NCBI GenBank assembly: GCA_030998225.1
Contig: JAPYXD010000710.1
Span: forward strand, 20,000,001-20,064,000
Origin: Diplolepis rosae
Lineage: Eukaryota; Arthropoda; Insecta; Hymenoptera; Diplolepididae
Direction of reading: 5' to 3'
Length of the DNA: 64,000 bases
The position numbers were made by a program, and so were the translations under genes. The notes under the pieces are model-generated. The model was not told where the DNA came from. It did no database searches and was given only the letters and a program-made list of their open reading frames with translations. Of the stretch, positions 24,003 to 33,595 are shown one piece after another. Numbering within the stretch: position 1 is the stretch's first letter; the number at the start of each line of letters is the position of its first letter.

Positions 24003-25970
24003 TGGGCGATTTTTACCCTGCGCTTACAAAATGGATGTAAATAACAGTAAATATTGTTCAAAACATTTGAAGGTGTTCATGACGTCACATTTGTTTTCGC
24101 TCTTAAATGAAAAAGTGAAGAGATCTTACAAAAAAATTACGGGAATTGAAATTTAAAAAAAAAACCTAAGAAGATTTTGATTACTTTTTTGTATGACAGT
24201 TTTCTTTCTGAATTAACGCATAATTTTTATTTCTATTTTGTAAAATGCTTTTAAAAATGAAAAAAATCTATTTTTCAACTAAAATTCACAAAGTGCGGAA
24301 AAACCTTAACAGTAAAAATCATATTTTCCTGGAAAAATCTGACAAATTTGCATCGGAAAATTATTTTATAGTAAAGGTACTTATCGTTTTATTTATTTAG
24401 CACATAAAACATTCAATTTTCTTATTGGGCTCCGATACAGTGCAATACCACGCATTTCAATCTGAACTTTCTTTCGAAAATCATCGTATCATGTCCATGA
24501 AATTAGCACTCCGACCATAAAAGATCCAAACTTTTTTTGGTGAAATCGTTTAAAGGTCGTTAGGTTGTAGTTTTCAACTTTTGGTGGTCAAAATAGCAAA
24601 AACTATACAGAATTTTCAAAGTTGGGGTTCTAACTTCACGCTGCACTCCACGTGTTAATATTTTTCAAAATTTCTTTTTGGAATCGTTTGGTGGTCATTT
24701 GGTGGTTGTTAGGTGGTAGTTTTTGATATTTGCGCACATATTTGCGCAAAAAATCTGCGCATATGTATACTTGGCGCGCAATTTGAAAACATAAAATTAT
24801 AAAAAAACTATTCAAATCCTTTAATCATCTATTAAGAAACACTTATTTTATGCATCTTCAAATTTCTTTCATTATTTTTTGGGAAAATCATTCTTCAATA
24901 GGTATCTAAAATTTGCATCACATTTATTATATCAAAAACTAAGTTTCTCAATATTTTAAAATCATTCATTTTGGAAGCACTTTATGATTGTTTGGTAGTC
25001 GTTTGGAGGTAGTTTCTGACATTATGTGGTCACAATTGTAGCAGATATTAATTTTTCAAACAATTTGTCACAGTGTGCACGGACGTTTGTGCGCATAATA
25101 AACCGGCGCGAAATTTAAAAGACGGAAATACACATAGTTAAATAAATACGTCGGGTAGCATATTTACCTGAAGGGTGCCGATTGAAACTTTGGTTTTATT
25201 TTGTTATTGAATATAAAAAATGTCTTTTTACAATGCTTTGATTTTCTATCTCAAGAGTTGGACAAAATAAGACAATATCTGATATTACCATAAATTAATG
25301 ATTGAATTAGAGCTAATTTGTTTAACTGGTACCAACAAAAAGTAATGACATTTTCAGTCGGGACCCTGATTTCGAAATAATTTTTCGAACAACATAATTC
25401 CAGAAATCTGATTGAATTTGGACAAAAGTAATTATTAAGGGCATGTGATACTTTTTCGTGAAAGCAATTTCATTTGCCCAACTTTACGTCCATAGTAGTA
25501 AGTAGTTTTTAATAACACTAGCCGATCGATCTCTGTCTATTTGAAAACGAAGGTAAATGGACTGTTTTTGTTCAAGAATATTTATTATTGTGGACTCAAA
25601 GTTGGCGAAACATATTCCTCTGTATAGTATTTACTGCCAAAGATAGAGTATATTTTAATATTGTAAAAAGTTTTAACTATGAAAACATTTAACATTTTAG
25701 TTGTTAAAAGTTTTAAGTGTATAAAAGATTTTTATATGTTTATGAATGTATATAAAATAATATATATATTACTCTTTTTACATTCTCATCATGGATGAGA
25801 AGGTATTGGTTTTATGTGAAAAATGACTTTCGAAATTTTCATCAAATCTTTACGTTTTGAGACCCCCTGAGTCAGAAAAAATGGTTTTTACGAAAGTGTC
25901 TGTCTGTCTGTCTGTAGGTCGTGTGCGGCATAACTCTCGATAGAATTACCCAGGTGGAAATTTACAACTG

Positions 25971-26300
25971 GCTTGGTACCGCGCCAGTACCGCCGGGCGG
26001 ATGTCGGTACTGGCGTTGTACTGGCATAATACCGGGTGGAAAACGGCTTGGTACTGGTATTCGTCCGAAATGTCACTCGGCTGGGAGTTGTTTGTCGGTA
26101 GTGGCGCGGTACTAAAAATGGTACTGTGCCTGTACCAAATATCTGTACTGGCGCTGTACTGTAAATAGTAGTATGCCTGTACCGAAGGACTGTACTGGCG
26201 CGGTACTGGCATTAGTACAAAATGTCACTCGGCTGGGAGTTGTCTGTCGGTACTGGTGCGGTACTGGGAAATGTACCGAAAATCTGTATTGTACTGAGGT
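25971..26300. repeat. GTACTGGCGCGGTAC-rich repeat, left cluster
   Basis: Multiple copies of variants of GTACTGGCGCGGTACTGG in both orientations, interleaved with a direct repeat of aaaatgtcactcggctggga (26068 and 26219). GC content is far above the neighbours. Overlapping frames on both strands only reflect the repeat. Just before it (25900-25920) is a short (GTCT)n run. Confidence 0.7.
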
Positions 26301-26752
26301 AAAAAGTACAGGGAAAGTTCGAGTCAAGACTCTAATATTTACCGTTTTTAACGGCAACGGAGGGATATTCGCTTGGAAGGTTAAGTTCACTGTTTTCACA
26401 GTAAAAAATCTGTTTTCAAACTAGAAAATTTTTTCTGAGTAAATTGTCAATACTTTTTCGTTACACGTACACAGAAAAAAAATCTCAGTAGGTTTGACTA
26501 CTTTTTAACTTGCTTTGCGTAGTTCGTAAAGGCCCCAGTGTCATTTTTGAACTTAAGTGAACTGCAGGAACATAGGTAAATCAAATAAGAACACAGTAGT
26601 TGAATCGATGAATATTCTTAGTACATTTCAAAACTTTATTTACTTTCAAGCAGACTCTAACATACAATTTTTATATGCAAACTTACCTACAAACACACAT
26701 TCCCCTCTACACTACACAAACGCTCGTATAGGTAGTATTAAAAATTATTCTT

Positions 26753-26833
26753 AACGCTGCGGGTTCGAACCCTCTCTACTTACAATTAACGCATTACGAA
26801 CCAAACGACTAAGCCTCTCGGCTGCGCACGCTT
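26753..26833 (-). repeat. tRNA-like sequence with A- and B-box motifs (degenerate, possible SINE head)
   Basis: On the minus strand, CAGCCGAGAGGCTTAGTCG (26824-26806) resembles a tRNA A box of Ser/Leu type, and GGGTTCGAACCC (26772-26761) is a perfect B box 34 nt further on. The acceptor and T stems do not pair convincingly, so this is not a working tRNA gene. A tRNA-derived SINE or pseudo-tRNA is the best reading. Confidence 0.4.
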
Positions 26834-27313
26834 GGAATACAAGAAAGAAAATAGCGCTTATAACCTTCAACTACTGCAGGGCCGTGTAAGAAGTGTATAG
26901 GCCCCGTGTAATCGGGAATTTCTAGATTTTATCCCAATTTATGATTCTGATTAAAATTTTTAAGATTTTTAATTATTAAATCGATTTTCTATAAAATAAA
27001 ATATTTTTGAAAGAAAGCGATCAAATTTTTGAATTAAAGAACATTACATAATAAAAAGATTTATATACATTTTAGAATTATTAACTTTTATTATTGTACA
27101 TTAGTGATACTTTATACAGGTTATGATTCCTTTAATTTTTGTTTTCAAGAGTAAAATCAACGTATGTTCAGAATCTAAAAATTTTGAGTTTTTTCAATTC
27201 CAAAAATATGATGAAACTTTGGAATCAAGAAAATTATCTCATAACGAAATTATGCATTCAAGTTCGCAATAAGTTATTCCAACTTATGAAGTACTATTAA
27301 AAAAAATAGTACA

Positions 27314-28076
27314 CATGGACTCCATACTGGGGCAGTACTAATCAGTACCGCGCTGACGCTCGGCGCGGTACTAATGATCAGTACTGGCATTGCTCCTCAT
27401 TTACAACTGGCGCGGTACCATGCCGTTCGTAAGATCCGGCATAAGTCCGACTTTTCCACACTCGTTTACTTAAATCAGAATAATAATATCAAGGCGAAAC
27501 TTTCAGCGGTTAAATAGCAGGCACTAAGGAACGTCTTAACTTTGAATATGAACTTTGTATATTTCCAATATTTTGATAATAAATCAATTTAATTCTTAAA
27601 TTACACTCTTTAAATCCGAATTGGTCAAAACTGACTAATTGTTAGTTAAATTTAAGTAATTGTTATTAGAAAACGTTACAGAAACATTAGTAAAAATAAA
27701 ATTACTATAATTAATTAGTCAAATACCATATATTAAACTATTAATTATTGTGAGATAAATTAATTTATCTATATCTGTACTGGGGCAGTACTAAACCAGT
27801 ACCGCGCCACCGCTCGGCATAAATCCCTAAGTCGGCTTCTAGCCAGCATTTGGACTCCATACTGGGGCAGTACTGAACCAGTTCCGCGCCAACGCTCGGC
27901 ATAAATCCCTAAGTCGGCTTCTAGCCAGCATTTGACTCCATACTGGGGCAGTACTATACCAGTACCGTGCCAACACTCGGCGCGGTACTAATCATCAGTA
28001 CTGGCATTGCTCCTTATTTACAACTGGCGCGGTACAATGCCGTTTGTAAGATCCGGCATAAGTCCGACTTTTCCGC
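27314..28076. repeat. Duplicated CTGGGGCAGTACT units
   Basis: A block of about 140 bp (gactccatactggggcagta through gatccggcataagtccgac) occurs at 27314-27465 and again at 27937-28076 in the same orientation. Between them, from about 27772, a unit of roughly 82 bp containing gctcggcataaatccctaag is repeated head to tail. The GTACTGGCGCGGTAC motif of the left cluster is present here too. Confidence 0.75.
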
Positions 28077-28971
28077 CTGGGTATCAGATTGAATTGAGCT
28101 TTGGTACACTTTATCGGAGCCGAAAAAGTAAGGACAAGTTCGTTAACCAGCCACATCCAATCAAAATTGAGGGATGGAGCACTACTTTTGTGTTTTTGAA
28201 AATAATTTTTTGAAAAAATCAAAAATTCCAATCCTGGTTTTTGATAGTGCTCATAAATCTCTACAAATTATCCTTATAACATTTTTTGATTAAATCAAAA
28301 TTAGAAATGTTACAGCATATTCAAATTCGAAAAAAGTCAATATCAAAATTCCATTTTCCAGTTAAATTATACGAGATACGAAAAAACGTTATGATACAAT
28401 ATTATTGAATACATAAAGACCTACAAATTTGAATTATAACATTTTTTCATAAGATGCATATTTTTCTTTTTAATTAAAAAAAAAACTATTGAAAATCCAA
28501 AATTCAATTTTTTAACAATAATATTGGAAATACCAAAAAAACGTAAGAATACAAAGTTGTTCGTTTCGAAAAGATCTACAAATTTTGTCTGACACAGTTT
28601 CTGATAAAAGATATATTTTTCGTTTCAATTCCAAAAATACGATAAAAATGAAAAAATTCCATTTTTTAGACAAAATATGTGAGATACAAAAAAAACATTT
28701 AGATGGAAAATTGTTTGCCTAAATGAGGTCTACAAATTCTGATAAAGAAATTTCGGGACAGGATGTATATTTTATGTTTTGATTTTTAATATTGAAAAAA
28801 TTCGATTTTTTTCACCAAAATATGTGAGATACGAAATAAGCGTTGTTCTGCAAAATCGTTTCCTTAAATAAAGTCTACGATTGGTTTTCCTTTTTAGATA
28901 TGTGGAAGAAAGTAAATTCTTTTAATCATGTAATTTATTAAAAAGTTATACTGAAATGTATACAGAAAATC

Positions 28972-29280
28972 GAGCGCGAAGCGCGAGTGTCATGATGAGA
29001 ATGTGTTCCTTAAGGCCGATAGAGCCTTAAGTAAATTGAATTTCCTGTTTCACTTAAATTCAAAAAGAAATTCAGTGACTTTGAGAAAATGTGTAATTCA
29101 CATCATCTGTAATATTATTATAAAATTGGTTTGAGCTTCAGTATCAAAATATAAGAAATAAACTTAAATGTATGCGAAGAGCACAAGACCGAGCGCGAAG
29201 CGCGACGATCGAATCGCGCGCTCAAACTTGCGAGCGAAGCGAGCTGCGCGCGATGAGAATGTGCCCGCGAAGCGGGCAGA
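28972..29280. repeat. Cluster of short perfect hairpins sharing a GCGAAGC core
   Basis: GAGCGCGAAGCGCGAG (28972 and again about 29191), GCGAGCGAAGCGAGC (about 29230) and GCCCGCGAAGCGGGC (about 29263) are each short stems around AAG. GATGAGAATGTG follows two of them; its inverse CACATTCTCATC-like motif occurs at 25781-25792. The last hairpin is followed by a T run. The hairpins may be end structures of an element lying between 25.78 and 29.28 kb. Confidence 0.55.
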
Positions 29281-30871
29281 TTTTTTTTACTATAAATGAA
29301 TATTTTTTCCAATTACAATTTGAGATTTCCGAATTTCATTGATACTATTGTTAATTATTATCAACTGATTATTATCAAATCGATTTTTTCGTCTCAGAAT
29401 TACATTTTACAAATTTTGTATATTATTATTGAAAAGCTTGAACGATTCGGAATGAATATTCTTGAACAAAAACAGTCCATTTACCTTCGTTTTCAAATAG
29501 ACAGAGATCGATCGGCTAGTGCTATTAAAAAATACTTACTACTATGAACGTAAAGTTGGGCAAATGAAATTGCTTTCACGAAAAAGTATCACATGCCCTT
29601 AATAATTACTTTTGTCCAAATTCAATCAGATTTCTGGAATTATGTTGTTCGAAAAATTATTTCGAAATCAGGGTCCCGACTGAAAATGTCATTACTTTTT
29701 GTTGGTACCAGTTAAACAAATTAGCTCTAATTCAATCATTAATTTATGGTAATATCAGATATTGTCTTATTTTGTCCAACTCTTGAGATAGAAAATCAAA
29801 GCATTGTAAAAAGACATTTTTTCTAACAATAACAAAATAGAACCAAAGTTTCGATCGGCACCCTTCAGGTAAATATGCTACCCGACGTATTTATTTAACT
29901 TTGTGTATTTCCGTCTTTTAAATTTCGCGCCGGTTTATTATGCACACAAACGTCCGTGCACACTGTGACAAATTGTTTGAAAAATTAATATCTGCCACAA
30001 TTGTGACCACATAATGTCAGAAACTACCTCCAAACGACTACCAAACAATCATAAAGTGCTTCCAAAATGAATGCTTTTAAAATATTAAGAAACTTAGTTT
30101 TTGATATAATAAATGTGATGCAAATTTAAGATACCTATTGAAGAATGATATTTCCCAAAAAGTAATGAAAGAAATTTAAAGATGCATGAAATAAGTGTTT
30201 CTTAATAGATGATTAAAGGATTTGAATAGTTTTTTATAATTTTATGTTTTCAAATTGCGCGCCCAGTATACATGTGCGCAGATCTTCTGCGCATACTACA
30301 GAAGATTTTTTGTAAAAATGATATCTTCCACAATTTTGACCGCCAAATATCAAAAACTACCACCTAACAACCACCAAACCACCATCAAACGATTCCAAAA
30401 AGGAATTTTGAAAATTATTAACATGTGGAGTGCAGCGTGAAGTTAGCACCCCAACTTTGAAAATTCTGTAGTTTTTGCTATTTTGACCACCAAAAGTCGA
30501 AAACTACCACCTAACGACCACCAAACGATTATACCAAAAAAAGTTTGGATTTTTTATGGTCGGAGTGATAACTTCACGGACATCATCCTATCCATATTCA
30601 ACGACGACAGACCGAATTGAAAAAACTCATTTTACGGATTCAGGGGGTCATGAAACGTGGACATTTCTTGAAAAAATTGTGTGTCAAATTTTACACAAAT
30701 CTCATCTTCTCATATGTGATGAGGATGTACAAATGAAAGAAACTGTTCATCTTACCTTAGCATGTGATGCCATAAAGTTTAAGAGTGAAATGATAGATCA
30801 TTTTAACGAAAATCCTTGAATTATATACGTATACCTTTGGTGACAATAATCAAACATCTTACGATATGCGG

Positions 30872-31099
30872 TCATAGAAATATTACAGATAGAGGAGACA
30901 AGCCATAGACCGCTCTGTAAGTGGCAACGACAGTCTGCAAACTCGGTGAGAGTTAAAGAGAGAGAGACGATGGGAGGTTTTTTCTGTCTTTGTCTACGCG
31001 TACCGCGTTAGAGAGAGACAGCCTAATCCTCCATATCACTCTCTCTCTCGCCCGAGCTGACAGGTTTCAGGCTGACTTGTCTCCTCTATCTGTAATATC
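30872..31099. mobile_element. MITE with GATAGAGGAGACAAG ends
   Basis: ATATTACAGATAGAGGAGAC with ...AAGCC on the left (about 30876) is inverted at 31071-31099. The interior is rich in GAGAGAGA/CTCTCTCT and partly inverted. Length is about 228 bp, with no coding content. Confidence 0.75.
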
Positions 31100-31104
31100 T
31101 CTAC

Positions 31105-31530
31105 ACTGTAAAAAAATAGTTGGGTAGAATTACAAAATCAGTTGTAAATGTATTTATATTCTGTGAAATTACAATTGAATGGTAATTATGCTACGTGACA
31201 CGTTGTTTTTTTATAAGGCGAAATGTAATAATGCAACGTTACACGTCGTATAATTAAATATCTTTGACAGAATTACAATACGATTGTAAAATTACTACGT
31301 ATCACGTTGGAAATAAATCGCTTCACGTGATACGTAGTAATTTTACAATCGTATTGTAATTCTGCCAAAAATATTTAAATCTACGACGTGCAACATTGCA
31401 TTATTACATTTCGCCTCGTAAAAAAAGAACGTGTCACGTAGCATAATTACTATTCAATTGTAATTTCACAGAATATAAATACATTTACAACTGACTTTGT
31501 AATTCTACCCAACTATTTTTTTTACAGTCT
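31105..31530. mobile_element. Near-perfect foldback MITE, 426 bp
   Basis: The ends are CACTGTAAAAAAATAGTTGG and its inverse. The arms of about 205 bp match almost base for base, meeting near 31315. The low divergence between arms suggests a recent origin or ongoing homogenisation. Confidence 0.88.
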
Positions 31531-32196
31531 ATGTATGCGAGAGAGAAGAAATTAAAACCCAAAATTTCATATAATTTAATTTTTCATTTTATTATGTAAC
31601 ACAACTTTCCATGTCATAGTTTTTTAATTATTTGGATTATATTTTAATTGATACTTTGAAAATTAAAATCATTTGACAAAAATATTTTAATAAATTATGT
31701 AACATAGGGTGGTGGAGAGGGATCCAAATTATTGTTATATGTTGCATGATGGAAGGGAGAGGTCCAACATTGTCAAGAAATATGTTACGTAATTTATGGA
31801 TGTCCTCAAAACGGATTGTTCTATTTTCACAAATAAAAAACCCTGACAAACGTCTTGATCTCAGTTCAACATATGCCATCATATGCTGTTGAAGTGTAAT
31901 GATTAGCCATTTTCCCGAAAAATTTTAAAAAACTATAACTACGGGGGCGATGTTGCCAGATGTTGCGATAATGGCACATTATGGGGAGGTGACATTTAAT
32001 AACAAGACTTATAGCTCATGCTGCCCACCTGCAACCACCTACCCCTTCGCGCGATGACATTAATTTTCTCTGCTTCAGACTGCATGTCATTTAACAAACA
32101 GCCATAAGATATCTGAACCTGAACTGCCAGGTGCCAGATCAAAGATCAACCACTTGCCGCATCTAGGATTATAATATTCATACTAATGGTGTGTCA
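31531..32196. other. No gene recognised
   Basis: AT-rich on the left, then more GC-balanced sequence at 31940-32190. Open frames here are short and show no family features. Confidence 0.4.
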
Positions 32197-32336
32197 TGGT
32201 GCCGTCCCATGTGGGCATAAAATGCAAAGCAGAAAACGAACAGCCAATTACAAAACGCCCTTAATCTAAAGCTTTTCTGTAATTGGCTGTTTGTTTTTTG
32301 CTTTGCATTTTGCGCCCACATGGGACGTCACCCTTA
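32197..32336. mobile_element. MITE, GTGCCGTCCCATGTGGGC family, copy 1
   Basis: GTGCCGTCCCATGTGGGC near 32199 is inverted near 32312-32332. Inner arms (gcaaagcagaaaacgaacag) match aattggctgtttgttttttgc. The length is about 140 bp. Copies occur at 33301-33430 (left tip lost) and 49966-50366 (split by an insertion). Confidence 0.8.
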
Positions 32337-32417
32337 CTATTACTTCGTCTGTCCCGTGAATGCATTGAAACGACATAGTACTTGGAACTGACTTTTCAAC
32401 CAATCATAAAACTCCTT

Positions 32418-32893
32418 TAACTAAAGGAGGAATTACATCTCCGCATTCAGGTTACCATCAGGGTTATAAAGGTAAAATACCTAACGTAATTTACATGGTT
32501 TTCTACACATAATTTACGTATATGCTAGACTTGAAGTTTTGGCAGGTGCGCAAGCTAACCTAATTTTTGTGTATCGTTCGCGAATCTTGTCAATTCGTTA
32601 ATAAATGTCAAAATTATAATTTAAACATAAGTAAGGGTGGTAAGCCGATGCACGAAAATTACTTTTTTCCAGGAAAAGATGCACTGCCATTGAAAATCAT
32701 TACGCAAGTTACGTAAATTACGTAATTTACATGGATAGCCTCAAGTTATGCGTAATTTTGCAACCCTGGTTACCATGAAAGCATATTAGTGGGAAAGGAG
32801 CAGGAAAATTGTCGGTCTCTTTCTCTCTTGTATGTAACCACGGTAACCTGCATGCAGAATGTCTGCATGCTGAGGTGTAATTCATCCTTAAAG
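32418..32893. mobile_element. GCATGCAGG-family MITE, copy 2, split by a hAT-like insertion
   Basis: The left end (ctaaaggaggaattacatct) and right end (gtgtaattcatccttaaagg), plus the inner agagagaaagagaccgac (on the inverse strand), match 15632-15800. The element is interrupted precisely at GTTACCAT by 32459-32768. Confidence 0.8.
32459..32768. mobile_element. hAT-like MITE, 310 bp, with 8-bp target-site duplication
   Basis: Begins CAGGGTTATAAAGG and ends TTTTGCAACCCTG. GTTACCAT is present immediately on both sides (32451-32458 and 32769-32776). The uninterrupted relative at 15632-15800 has the motif once per arm. An 8-bp duplication with CAGGG-type ends fits hAT elements. The interior is rich in TTACGTAA-like motifs. 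Confidence 0.85.
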
Positions 32894-32931
32894 GTACGTT
32901 CAAACCTTTGCATGCAGGTCGCTATCAGTAT

Positions 32932-33075
32932 TGTGCAGTTACGCGTAACTCGAAGTTTTAACGTAAAACGCAAGGTATTGACACGGAGTAAAATACGTAT
33001 TTTATGCAATTTACCCCCCACTACAGAAAAAATTAATTGTGTAAAAAGCTAAGACGTATTTTACGTACAAATCGT
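32932..33075. mobile_element. TACGTAA-rich family, copy 2 (partial)
   Basis: TTGTGCAGTTACGCGTAACT, then TTTTAACGTAAAACG, AATACGTATTTTATGC and TTACCCCCCACTAC follow the same order of landmarks as 17655-17945. Confidence 0.5.
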
Positions 33076-33300
33076 TATATAATCTTAATTTATTTCGGTA
33101 GATATGGGTCAGGATTAAGGTAGTACTGTCGGTACGTAGCTAATCAAATAAGTACTTTTTCTCATTTGCTTTACGTAGTATCTAAATATGTCAACGTCGC
33201 ATAAGAAAGCGACTATACATGTGTGTATAGCAGATGACTTCTTACCAGCCGTATTTCACGATTCTAACTTGACCCCCTTAAGGTAAAATTCCAAAATAGC

Positions 33301-33430
33301 AGAAAATGCAAAGCAGAAAACGAACAGCCAATTACAAAAAAGCTATATATTTCTTTCTCCTTCAAGGTTTTCTGTAATTGGCTGTTCGTTTTCTACTTTG
33401 CATTTTGCGCCCACATGGGACGGCACCCTT
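33301..33430. mobile_element. GTGCCGTCCCATGTGGGC MITE, copy 2
   Basis: Inner arms (gcaaagcagaaaacgaacag and inverse) and the right end (cgcccacatgggacggcacc) match copy 1. The outer left tip is missing or diverged. The right end directly abuts the next MITE. Confidence 0.75.
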
Positions 33431-33595
33431 ATGGTGCATTTATACCTCTGCTGTCTGACCGGTGCGGACAGAAAATACATAGGAGTAAAGGAGACAGACA
33501 GTGTAAAATTGGACAAAAAAAAGCGTCTGTCTTTTTTTGCTCTTATGTATTTTCTGTCCGCACCGGTCAGGCAAACAGTGGTATAAATGCACCAT
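33431..33595. mobile_element. MITE, ATGGTGCATTTATACC family, copy 1
   Basis: ATGGTGCATTTATACCTCTG at the left is inverted at 33577-33595; inner ACCGGTGCGGACAGAAAATA is inverted near 33553-33570. Length is 165 bp. Copy 2 is at 49800-49965. Confidence 0.85.

Larger units (their letters stand above)
25435..29602. mobile_element. TTAA-ended element at the core of the giant inverted repeat
   Basis: Starts TTAAGGGCATGTGATACTTT and ends AAAGTATCACATGCCCTTAA, the same termini as the MITE at 11121-11448, here 4.17 kb apart. The inverted similarity continues outwards past both TTAAs. The boundary is therefore defined by the family termini and not by where symmetry stops. Confidence 0.6.
24488..30590. 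repeat. Giant inverted repeat (~1.1 kb arms, 3.9 kb centre)
   Basis: The left arm 24488-25586 is repeated in inverse at about 29450-30590. Matches run from the outer block (cactccgaccataaaa at 24507, inverse near 30553), through paired ACCACCTAAC / GTTAGGTGGT stretches, to the inner block (tttgttcaagaatatt at 25567, inverse at 29454). Similarity is high with scattered substitutions and small indels. Inside the arms, TTAA-ended termini of the GGCATGTGATAC family occur at 25435 and 29602. No transposase frame is visible in the centre. Confidence 0.85.

Noticed and set aside
25888..26424. Overlapping open frames on both strands
   Set aside because: They arise from the GTACTGGCGCGGTAC repeat, which lacks stops in several frames; composition follows the repeat, not a protein.
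26753..26833. Functional tRNA gene
   Set aside because: The boxes are present, but the acceptor and T stems do not pair, so only a tRNA-like remnant is supported.
27314..28076. Possible CRISPR-like or regulatory tandem array
   Set aside because: The units are duplicated blocks of unequal size in transposon context in an animal genome; there are no regular unique spacers.
30556..30819. 87-codon open frame just beyond the giant inverted repeat
   Set aside because: Part lies in the repeat arm; the rest has no recognisable motif, splice context or neighbour support.
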